NCBI RefSeq assembly: GCF_007003975.1
Contig: NZ_VFTC01000001.1
Coordinates: 310,001-374,000, forward strand
Direction: 5' to 3'
Source of the DNA: Mesorhizobium sp. WSM4306
GTDB taxonomy: Bacteria; Pseudomonadota; Alphaproteobacteria; Rhizobiales; Rhizobiaceae
DNA length: 64,000 bases
Within the stretch, counting starts at the first letter, position 1; each line of letters begins with the position of its first letter. This document shows positions 56,735 to 64,000 of the stretch, piece after piece. The notes under the pieces are model-generated. The model worked only from the letters and a program-made list of their open reading frames with translations, did no database searches and was not told the DNA's origin. The position numbers were made by a program, and so were the translations under genes.

Positions 56735-56740
56735 CGAAAG

Positions 56741-57109
56741 ATGACCGGCGCGATCAATTCGTACAAGGACCTTATCGTATGGCAGCAAGCGATGGATTTG
56801 GCCGTCGCCACCTACTCGTTGACTAAGAAGTGGCCAAAAGAGGAACTGTACGGACTGACCAGTCAAATCCGCCGCTCAGCAACTTCTATCCCTGCAAACA
56901 TCGCGGAGGGCTATGGCCGAGACAACCGAGGCTCCTATCAGCAATTTCTCAGGATAGCCCAAGGGTCGCTGAAGGAGTTCGAGACGCATCTCCAGATTGC
57001 TGAACGTATTGGCCTTGCCACGCACGATGAAGCTGGTCACCTGCTGCTGGCTACCGAAGCCATCGGAAAGATGCTTCGCCAACTTATTCTCAAACTCGCA
57101 CCTGAATAG
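56741..57109 (+). CDS. Four-helix-bundle protein (23S rRNA IVS/S23 family)
   Basis: This 122-aa protein has four amphipathic helices and the family signatures [27 protein letters not shown] and [19 protein letters not shown]. The family (S23/IVP) is encoded in 23S rRNA intervening sequences of Leptospira, Coxiella and others, and is related to the Avd accessory protein of diversity-generating retroelements. Its molecular function is not known. It is more AT-rich than the flanking genes and has only a weak SD (GAAAG). The inverted repeats press against both ends, so it is likely the only cargo of the element. Confidence 0.87.
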
Positions 57110-57114
57110 ACCAC

Positions 57115-57194
<80 letters not shown>

Positions 57195-57217
57195 TACCCA
57201 GATCAAGGAGCACCGCT

Positions 57218-58102
57218 ATGACCACCATCGCCTTCATCGGCCTCGGCAACATGGGCAATCCAATGGCCGCCAATCTGGTCAAGGCGGGGCATGTTGTGAA
57301 CGGCTTCGACCTGATCCCGGAGAATCTTGCGGTAGCGCGCGAGCATGGTGTCACCGTCATGGCAAATGCCTTGGCGGCGGTGGAAGACGCCGATGTCGTC
57401 ATCACCATGCTGCCGGCCGGCAAACACGTACTATCGGTCTATGACGATATCGCGCCCAAGGCTAAGCAAGGCGCGTTGTTCATCGATTCCTCGACCATCG
57501 ACGTCGACTCTGCCCGCAAGGCCCATGCGGTGGCCAAGAAGCATGGGCTGCATTCGGTCGACGCGCCGGTCTCCGGCGGTACCGGCGGTGCTGCCGCCGG
57601 CACCCTCACCTTCATGGCCGGCGGCGCCAAGGACGCCTTTGCCAAGGCTGAACCGATCCTGAAGCCGATGGCCGGCCGCATCGTCCATTGCGGCGATGAC
57701 GGCGCCGGCCAGGCGGCAAAAATCTGCAACAACATGATGCTCGGCATTTCGATGATCGGCGTTGCCGAGGCCTTCGTGCTGGCCGAAAAGCTGGGCCTCT
57801 CGCATCAGGCGCTGTTCGACGTCGCCTCGACCTCGTCGGGCCAGTGTTGGTCGCTGACCACCTACTGCCCGGTGCCCGGTCCGGTGCCGGCATCGCCGGC
57901 CAACCGGGATTACAAGCCCGGCTTTGCCGTGGCACTCATGCTGAAGGACCTGAAACTGTCGCAGGAAGCCGCCCAAAGTGCCGGCGCGGTGACGCCGATG
58001 GGGGCCGAAGCAGCCCAGCTTTATGCGTTGTTCAACGCCCAGGGAAATGGCGGCGCCGATTTTTCCGGCATCATAAATTTCCTTCGCGGCACTTCTCTAT
58101 AA
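57218..58102 (+). CDS. mmsB: 3-hydroxyisobutyrate dehydrogenase
   Basis: This 294-aa NAD-dependent beta-hydroxyacid dehydrogenase has [21 protein letters not shown] at the N terminus (Rossmann motif), the substrate motif [19 protein letters not shown], the catalytic Lys in [12 protein letters not shown] and a C-terminal helical domain ([17 protein letters not shown]). It converts 3-hydroxyisobutyrate to methylmalonate semialdehyde in valine catabolism. The SD AAGGAG lies 7 nt before the ATG. It pairs with the upstream acyl-CoA dehydrogenase, but the heptamer element now lies between them. Confidence 0.93.
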
Positions 58103-58136
58103 CTTTCGAATTTTGCAACGTTTTTCTCGATTTTTA

Positions 58137-58164
58137 TTGCGCAGAAAAATTGCAAATTTAGATT
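58137..58164 (+). promoter_or_regulatory. Candidate promoter of the small RNA downstream of mmsB
   Basis: TTGCGC (58137-58142) and TAGATT (58159-58164) are separated by 16 nt in an AT-rich stretch after the mmsB stop. They predict a start near 58170, just before a series of hairpins. Confidence 0.4.
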
Positions 58165-58169
58165 TGCTT

Positions 58170-58355
58170 AAGCTCTCGATAACCCGACGGTAACGATGTG
58201 CCTATACAACGGACAGCGAGGCGGACATATCGCATCCGCCCGGCGCTCCGGATCAGGTCTCGCGTACCGGAGCCCGTAAGTTTCGCAAGTGTATTGTTAG
58301 CGAAACGCCATGCGTATCTGGCAAAGCCGCGTTCCCGATGGGGCGCGGTTTTTGC
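58170..58355 (+). ncRNA. Candidate small RNA of about 185 nt with four hairpins
   Basis: In the gap between convergent mmsB and the Coa1-like gene, four perfect stems lie in a row: GGCGGA/TCCGCC (58220-58240), GCTCCGG/CCGGAGC (58245-58273), GTTTCGC/GCGAAAC (58280-58306), and a terminator stem with a T run at 58321-58355. A sigma-70-like promoter lies upstream. No short ORF here looks convincing. The arrangement fits a stand-alone regulatory RNA. I do not recognise the family. Confidence 0.5.
58321..58355 (+). terminator. Intrinsic terminator (end of candidate small RNA)
   Basis: GCAAA-G-CCGCG ... CGCGG-TT-TTTGC with a 12-nt loop: the stem is 5 bp plus 5 bp around a small internal bulge, ending in a T5 run on the plus strand. 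Confidence 0.6.
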
Positions 58356-58385
58356 GTTTCTGGGAACTATTGCTGCGACTTCCAA

Positions 58386-59042
58386 TTATATTTTGGTTGC
58401 CGCACCAGGACTGCCGATGTGATCCTCGTCAATGAGCACCATCGGCGCCCCTCCGGCCATGATGACAAGCAGGCGCAGGTTCCATTTTCCCGCGCTGCGC
58501 ACGGCATGCGACATCACCCAGCCCCATCCATGGCTGCCGTGGACGGGAATGCTGAGTTGCGCGTCGCCCGAGCTGTCTCCGACGACCTGAACGCTGCCGA
58601 CCACCCAATAGCCGGCGTCAATATCTTCGCCCAGTGCGGACTTGACGCGGTCATCGGCGCGCACCGTCTCCATGGTTAGCCGGTAGGCGTCGCTGTTCTT
58701 CATCATGCGAGGAACGACGAGAGCTACGGCCGCGATACTGAGAAGCGAGACCACGAACAGGCTGAACCCGGCGATCGCCCAGTTGCGTTGCACCCTTCGA
58801 AAATGCTCGGCATCGCGCCAGGACACATTCTGCCAAGCCCAACGGCTGCCCTTGGCGCCCAGCACGAAGAGCATGACGATGTTGACCAGCGGGACAAACA
58901 TCAGCAACGCGATGAAGGTGCTATTGCCGATGCCCCAGATCCAATTGAGGAAAAACGCGCCCCAGTTCCAGCGATCGAGTTCGGGTGGAATTTCAGCGGG
59001 CTGGTTAAGCGGCTGTACGGCCATCATGTCCCCCATCGGCAT
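58386..59042 (-). CDS. Membrane protein with Coa1/Tim21-like domain
   Basis: This 218-aa protein has a cytoplasmic N terminus rich in aromatic residues (LDRWNWGAFFLNWIWGIGN), two or three membrane segments at about residues 40-115, and a C-terminal domain. That domain contains RADDRVKSALGEDIDAGYWV and LSIPVHGSHGWGWVMSHAV, typical of cytochrome c oxidase assembly factor 1 (Coa1/Tim21 family). The role in bacteria is not established. Several ATGs cluster at the start (59042, 59036, 59027, 59024); the SD-like GGGGGA favours a start at 59024 or so. Confidence 0.7.
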   Translation of the reverse strand: MPMGDMMAVQPLNQPAEIPPELDRWNWGAFFLNWIWGIGNSTFIALLMFVPLVNIVMLFVLGAKGSRWAWQNVSWRDAEHFRRVQRNWAIAGFSLFVVSLLSIAAVALVVPRMMKNSDAYRLTMETVRADDRVKSALGEDIDAGYWVVGSVQVVGDSSGDAQLSIPVHGSHGWGWVMSHAVRSAGKWNLRLLVIMAGGAPMVLIDEDHIGSPGAATKI

Positions 59043-59102
59043 TGACTGCCTTGCGGGATTCTAGCGCAGGCGCCGCAAAACCGGAAACCGGTTTCGCCTC
59101 AA

Positions 59103-59468
59103 TTAGTCCTTTGACGACAGCCGGCGGAAATTCGCTTTCACCGCGCGGCTGGCGGGCTTCAGCGCCGCGCTGATCGACCGTTCCACGGCTATGCCGTTGA
59201 ACAGCGACGGCGTGCGGCCGGAAAAAACCTCCGGCCAGAAGCGCGCCGCCGATTGGAACAGCGCCATTTGCGCGGCAAACGCGCCTTCGGCAACAGCCGC
59301 GGCTTTCTCATTGATGGCGCGTGCAGTCTCGGAGCCAAGGCCTCTGCCGTTTTGTGCGTCGGCTGCCATCAGCGGCAGGCGCATGGCCATCACCAGTGGC
59401 GCCAGCATCAGGTCGGCTCCTATGGCGCTCGCTCCTCGCGTGCGCAGTGTCTTCGTGATCTTTTTCAT
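59103..59468 (-). CDS. Hypothetical protein
   Basis: This 121-aa protein has a basic N terminus (MKKITKTLRTRGASAIG) and a mildly hydrophobic stretch (ADLMLAPLVMAMRLPLM). A mostly helical Ala-rich middle and a basic C terminus (SRAVKANFRRLSSKD) follow. There is no signal peptide. The helix-rich, Ala-rich build is a little like phasins, but no clear motif supports that. The start MKKITKTL at 59468 is preferred over one 39 nt upstream. No operon partner is evident. Confidence 0.6.
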   Translation of the reverse strand: MKKITKTLRTRGASAIGADLMLAPLVMAMRLPLMAADAQNGRGLGSETARAINEKAAAVAEGAFAAQMALFQSAARFWPEVFSGRTPSLFNGIAVERSISAALKPASRAVKANFRRLSSKD

Positions 59469-59590
59469 GAACCCCTCAACTGCAGCCGATCCTGCCGGCC
59501 CAGACACTACGCGCGATGGCGGCTATCGTTCCCTGAAATCACGAAGTTGCCGGAGCGCCCTGACCGCAGGGCGCCCGGCGATCGTTCCGC

Positions 59591-60970
59591 CTACTTCTTG
59601 CGCAAATCGGCTTGTGCCAGATCCAGCGCCCTGGCGATGCGTTCGCAAGCCATGTCGATCGTGTCGCGCGTCCAGATCAGCGGCGGCGACAGGATCATTG
59701 TGTCGCCGGTGGCGCGCAGCATCATGCCTTGCGCGATCGCGTGGTCACGGACGGTGACCGCGGCACTGCCCGCCGGCAGGAAGCGCTCCTTGGTCGTCTT
59801 GTCCTTGACGATCTCGATCGCTCCCATCAGGCCGATCGAACGCACCTCGCCGACCAGATCGTGGCCGGCAATGCGCTCCTGCAGCGCCTGGGCGAAGTAA
59901 GGTCCGGTGTCGTTCTTGACCCGATCGACCAGGCCTTCCCGCTCCATGATTTCCAGGTTCTTCAGCGCCACCGCGCAGGCCACCGGGTGACCCGAATAGG
60001 TATAGCCGTGATAGAACTCGCCGCCCTTTTCGACCAGCGTCGCCGCGATGCGGTCGCCGACCAGCAGCGCCGAAAGCGGCTGATAGCCTGAGGTCAGCGC
60101 TTTGGCCGTGGTGATGGTGTCGGGCTCGATGCCGAATGTTTGCGCGGCGAACCATTCGCCGGTGCGGCCATAGCCGGTGATGACCTCGTCCAGCATCAGC
60201 AGCACATCGTATTTGCGGCAGATGCGCTGCACTTCCGGCCAGTAGCTCATCGGCGGGATTTTCACTCCGCCCGCCCCCATCACCGGCTCGCCGATGAAGG
60301 CGGCAACCTTGTCGGCGCCGGCCTGGAGGATGGCGTCCTCCACCGCCTTGGCGGCGCGCAGGCCGAAATCATGGTCGCTTTCGCCAGGCAGAGCCAGCTC
60401 ATAGGCATAGGGCATCATCACATGGACGATGTTGGGGACAGCACCGCCGAGCTGCTTGTGCATCAGATCCATGCCGCCCAGCGATGTGCCGGCGACAGTC
60501 GAGCCGTGATAGCCCATCTTGCGCGAGATGATGCGGTTCTTCTCCGGCTTGCCTTCCAGTGCCCAATAGTGGCGCACCAGCCGCAGCGCCGTGTCGTTGG
60601 CCTCCGAGCCGGAGGAGCCGTAGAACACCTGGGCAATGCCCTTGGGCGCCAGTTCGGCGAGCTTCTTCGACAGCAGCACCGGCGTCGGCGTCGAGCATTT
60701 GAAGAAGGAGTTGTAGTAAGGCAGTTCCTTCATCTGCGCATAGGCCGCGTCGGCCAGCTCGTCACGGCCATAGCCGACATTGACGCACCACAGCCCGGCC
60801 ATGCCGTCGAGAATCTCGGTGCCATCGGCATCGTAGATGAACGGGCCGTTGGCGCGAGTGATTATGCGCGAGCCGCTCACGCGCAATTCCTTGTGGTCGG
60901 TGAAGGGGTGCAGATGATGCGCGGCGTCGATCTGCTGAAGCTGCTTCAGCGAATAGTTCTGATAGGTCAT
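59591..60970 (-). CDS. Class III aminotransferase (omega-amino acid:pyruvate type)
   Basis: This 459-aa PLP enzyme of the aspartate aminotransferase family III has YGSSGSEANDTALRL (phosphate-binding), HGSTVAGTSLGG, the conserved Asp in LLMLDEVITGYGRTG and the PLP Lys in TITTAKALTSGYQPLSA. It should transfer an amino group from a terminal amine (beta-alanine, GABA, putrescine or similar) to pyruvate. The gabD gene at 29.6 kb could handle the semialdehyde product from GABA, but it is far away. It is probably a single-gene transcript. Confidence 0.88.
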   Translation of the reverse strand: MTYQNYSLKQLQQIDAAHHLHPFTDHKELRVSGSRIITRANGPFIYDADGTEILDGMAGLWCVNVGYGRDELADAAYAQMKELPYYNSFFKCSTPTPVLLSKKLAELAPKGIAQVFYGSSGSEANDTALRLVRHYWALEGKPEKNRIISRKMGYHGSTVAGTSLGGMDLMHKQLGGAVPNIVHVMMPYAYELALPGESDHDFGLRAAKAVEDAILQAGADKVAAFIGEPVMGAGGVKIPPMSYWPEVQRICRKYDVLLMLDEVITGYGRTGEWFAAQTFGIEPDTITTAKALTSGYQPLSALLVGDRIAATLVEKGGEFYHGYTYSGHPVACAVALKNLEIMEREGLVDRVKNDTGPYFAQALQERIAGHDLVGEVRSIGLMGAIEIVKDKTTKERFLPAGSAAVTVRDHAIAQGMMLRATGDTMILSPPLIWTRDTIDMACERIARALDLAQADLRKK

Positions 60971-61223
60971 GTCTGGATCTTTCCTCTGAAATCATTCCGG
61001 CGGCGCCGGGGCGAACTCGTCAGAGGACGGCAGGCGGTGAATAGCCGATGCGGGCGCACAGGCGCAAAAGCTCGGCGCGCAGCGTGCGCGGTGACGGTGT
61101 CACCGCGACCCGAAATACGCGAGCCCCAAAGGCGCTGACCAAGATCCTGACAAGAGCCATGGCCGGCACCTTAGAGCAAAGGCTGGTCGAGGTGAACCAT
61201 CCTTTGCTTGGCCCACGAGGGGT

Positions 61224-63292
61224 CTAGGCCTTGGCGGACAACGCCTTTTGCAGGAAAACATACTTCATCGCCGTCTGCGCCGCCTGCGGCCGGCGATCGC
61301 CGCGCCCGCCATGGCCGCCTTCGGTCTCCTCGAAGAACAGCGTCCCGTCGTGGCCGGCTTCCTGCAGCCGCGCCGCCATCTTGCGCGCATGGCCGGGATG
61401 GACGCGGTCGTCGGCGGTCGACGTCGTCAACAGAACCGGCGGATAGGCAGCGTCGCCCGAGACATGCTGATAGGGCGAGTAAGCCGCCAGCCACTTGGCC
61501 TCTTCCGGTTTCGACGGATCGCCATATTCGCCCATCCACGAGGAGCCGGGCGGCAGTTCGGTGTAGCGCAGCATGTCGAGCAGCGGCACTTCGATGATGA
61601 CGGCGCCGAACAGCTCGGGATGCTGCGTCAGGGAAACGCCGGTCAGCAGACCACCATTGGAACCGCCCTGGATGCCGAGAGAACCGGCTGTTGCGATGCC
61701 ACGTTCGACGACATCCTGCGCCACCGCGGCGAAATCGTCGAAGGCATTCTGGCGGTTGCCCTTCAGCGCTGCCTGATGCCAAGCGGGGCCGAATTCGCCA
61801 CCACCGCGGATGCAGGCTTGCACATAGGCGTTGCCCTTTTCCAGCCACAGCCTGCCGCGCACGCCGGCATAGCCGGGCAGCAGCGGCACTTCGAAGCCGC
61901 CATAGGCATAAAGCAGCGTCGGCACCGGACCCTTCTGGTCGCGTCGCCTGACGACGAAATACGGGACCATCGTGTCGTCCTTCGAGCGTGCCTCGAACTG
62001 TTCGGAGACCAAGGGCGCGGCATCGAAACGCGCTGGCTGCGACTTCACGGTCGTCAGCATCTCGCCATCGTCGTCCGACCAGATGATCGAGCTCGGCGTC
62101 AGGAAATCGGTGAAGGAGAAGGAGACGCTGGAGCCGAAATGCTCGGCGTGCGCGATGCCGACATTGCCGTTTTCAGGCAGCGCCACCGGCTTCATCGACC
62201 AGCCTTCCCCCTTGCGCTCGGCGACGATGACCTTGCCGCGCACATTGTCCATCAGGTTGATGAACAGTCGGTCCTGCGTGCGGGTTAGTCCCGCGATCGA
62301 CACCCGATGCGCCGGCTCGAGCATGGTTTCGACAGGCCCTAGTTCGTCCGTGTCGATCCAGCGTTCGAAATCCAGGGAATAGAGGCCGTCCGGCAAGCAT
62401 TCAGTGCCATCGGGCGCCGTCCACGGGCTGCGCACGCCGAATACAAACCGACCCTTGAACAAGGCCGTATCGGTGACATCGTCTGGCAGCGGGACGCGCC
62501 GGTTTTCGCCCGATGGCAGGCGCAGAAAACTGTGCGAGGAGAAGAAGGCGATCGCACGGGCCAGAAACAGATACTGCCTGTCGCCGTCATATTCGACCCC
62601 GACGCCGGCCGCGAGATCCTGTTTCTCCGCCTCGAAGATCGGCGTCGCGTCTTCCAGGCGGCTGCCGCGCTTCCAAAGTTTGACGACGCGCGGATAGCCG
62701 GACTGGGTCTTGTCCTCTTCCTCGAAGGCGGCCGAGACAAGGACGGTGTCCTTGTCCAGCCAGGAAAAGCCGGATTTGGAGGCTGGGGCGCTGAAGCCGC
62801 CTCGACAAAGGATTTGGCCTCAATGTCGAATTCGCGCATCTCGCTGGCATCGCCGCCATCCGGTGACATCGCCACCAGGCATAGATTGAAGTCGGGATAG
62901 AGACGGCTGGCGCCGCTGAACACCCATTTCACACCCTCCTTGGCGGACAGGACATCGAAGTCGATGATCGTCTCCCAGTCGGGCTTCTCGGTCTTGTAGG
63001 AGGCGACCGAGGTGCGGCGCCACAGACCGAGCACATTGGTCTTGTCCTGCCAGAAATTATAGACGTGGCCGTTGAGCGCAGCGCCCACGGCGATGTTGTC
63101 TTCCGCTGTCATCAGGTCGAGCGCCGTCTCGAACGCCGCCTGGTAGGACGGATCGCCCTGCAGTTCGCCGACCGTGACCTCGTTCTGGCGATGCACCCAG
63201 TCGAGCGATTGCTTGCTGGTCCGATCTTCCAGCCAGAGGAAATTATCCTCGGCGGCGGTCTCGGTCTGGCGTTTTATCGTCGATTGGGTCAC
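61224..63292 (-). pseudogene. Prolyl oligopeptidase family (S9) serine peptidase, frameshifted
   Basis: The gene reads in one frame from the start at 63292 (MTQSTIKRQTETAAEDN) through the N-terminal beta-propeller. Near 62801 it shifts by one base: EAKSFVEAASAP breaks off, while the correct sequence resumes in another frame as GGFSAPASKSGFSWLDKDTVL. From there the open frame continues to the end at 61224, with the catalytic Ser in GIQGGSNGGLLTG, Asp in TSTADDRVHPGHA and His in EGGHGGRG. One G is missing in GAGGCGGC (minus strand). All catalytic residues survive downstream, so this is either a recent inactivation or a sequence error. Confidence 0.85.
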
Positions 63293-63416
63293 GCATGGTC
63301 TCCAAGCTATTGGCGGGCGGCCCTGCCTACATCGCGTCCCAGGCGGTTTTATTCAAGATGGTGACGTTGGGTCATCGAGACTGATGGGGGTTAGCCCCTG
63401 CTCCAGACAACCCCTG

Positions 63417-64000
63417 TCAGGAGTTTTGGCGCTTGAAGGATCGGTAGAGCGCGAAGCTCACCAGCAGTGCGTCGAGGCCGGCGATGACCACCGGCAGGCC
63501 GAGCGGGCCGATGACCTGCATCAAGGCACCAGCGCCGAGCGGGCCGACAATGCCGCCGGCGCCCCACATCAAGGCGAAGGCGGCGTTGCCGGCGACCAGC
63601 ACTGTTCCCTTGAAGCGGCTGCCGAGCTCGACCAGCGCCATGGTGTAGACGCCGTAACCGACCGCACCCATGACCACCAGCACCGGCCAGACCAGCGGCG
63701 TGGTGATGAGTACCGGCAGCGACAGCGCGCACGCTGCTGTCGCCAGTGCGCAAAAGACGATCATCGCCCGGCCGCCGAAACGTTCGGCCATCAGCCCGAG
63801 CGGGATCTGCAGAAGGATGTTGCCGGCCGACAGCGCCGTCACCAGCGCCGCGAGCTTTGCCTCGGGAAGCGCATAGCCGGCGCCGAACACCGGGATCAGC
63901 GCATAGGTGCTCTGCTGCACCGCCGCTGAAACCAGCACCGCCAGAAGCAGTGCCGGCGCCAGCGTGGCAAAGCCGAAAAGGCCGCTGGCCGGCTGGCCGT
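63417..64000 (-). CDS. MFS transporter (partial, runs off the window)
   Basis: The C-terminal part of a major facilitator superfamily protein: about 194 residues in one open frame entering from beyond base 64000, with at least five hydrophobic segments. The loop LGLMAERFGGRAMIVFCALA is the motif-A-like linker. The stop is at 63417-63419. It is transcribed toward the S9 pseudogene. The substrate is unknown and the N terminus is outside the window. Confidence 0.8.
   Translation of the reverse strand, partial: GQPASGLFGFATLAPALLLAVLVSAAVQQSTYALIPVFGAGYALPEAKLAALVTALSAGNILLQIPLGLMAERFGGRAMIVFCALATAACALSLPVLITTPLVWPVLVVMGAVGYGVYTMALVELGSRFKGTVLVAGNAAFALMWGAGGIVGPLGAGALMQVIGPLGLPVVIAGLDALLVSFALYRSFKRQNS

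Noticed and set aside
58198..58422. 74-aa plus-strand open frame after mmsB
   Set aside because: It crosses the candidate RNA and its terminator, then enters the opposing gene; no SD or family match.
60971..61223. Possible small gene between the aminotransferase and S9 peptidase
   Set aside because: No open frame with an SD or domain is visible; I see nothing in this gap.

Overview
The window looks like a chromosomal segment of a Mesorhizobium-type rhizobium (Alphaproteobacteria, Rhizobiales). The evidence is high-GC coding sequence with short gaps, a RirA regulator carrying the rhizobial Cys triad, TGA-N9-TCA iron-responsive operators, the AcpXL/LpxXL cluster for the very-long-chain lipid A acyl chain of Rhizobiales, and rhizobial palindromic intergenic repeats. 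Most of the window is ordinary housekeeping and catabolic sequence. I see no integrase, transposase, phage module or CRISPR array.

Layout. 0-3 kb: a response-regulator fragment, then a fumarylacetoacetate-hydrolase-family enzyme, a zeta-GST isomerase and a zinc alcohol dehydrogenase. 3-8.5 kb: a small lower-GC secreted orphan and two divergent regulator/transporter pairs (EamA/MocR and LysR/MFS). 8.5-11 kb: a MaoC hydratase, a phasin and a DUF445 membrane protein. 11.1-20.2 kb: a compact haem-iron locus with rirA, hmuVUTS and hemP on the minus strand, and hmuR, an unknown four-Cys periplasmic protein, tonB and a haem monooxygenase on the plus strand. Two IRO boxes tie the regulator to its targets. 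20-32 kb: a GT2 glycosyltransferase, putA with its Lrp regulator putR, a dihaem peroxidase with a FixH-like partner, a sugar kinase, galM, gabD and an AEC carrier. 32-36 kb: a secreted caspase-fold/TPR protein and a histidine phosphatase. 36-38 kb: two overlapping degenerate tRNA-like genes and a structured leader in front of a slipin. 38-43 kb: acpXL, two beta-ketoacyl synthases, a dehydrogenase and lpxXL, followed by an L,D-transpeptidase. 43.5-50 kb: an M20 hydrolase and a dipeptide-type ABC operon. 50-55.4 kb: TerB-like, TauE-like, a 56-aa membrane peptide, AraC, VOC, cobQ and a DMSP-lyase-like cupin. 55.5-58.4 kb: a valine-catabolic acyl-CoA dehydrogenase and mmsB, separated by an unusual element and followed by a candidate small RNA. 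58.4-64 kb: a Coa1-like protein, a class III aminotransferase, a frameshifted S9 peptidase and a partial MFS gene.

The most unusual structure is at 56652-57194. A four-helix-bundle protein of the 23S-rRNA-intervening-sequence (S23/IVP) family is bracketed by 11 perfect copies of CAGTAGG on the left and 11 of the reverse complement CCTACTG on the right. The result is a perfect 77-bp stem around the gene, inserted between two co-oriented catabolic genes. The second candidate system is the promoter, tRNA-like pair, structured RNA and slipin locus at 36.0-37.9 kb, which recalls bacterial RNA-repair and Y-RNA loci. The third is a probable stand-alone RNA of about 185 nt at 58170-58355.
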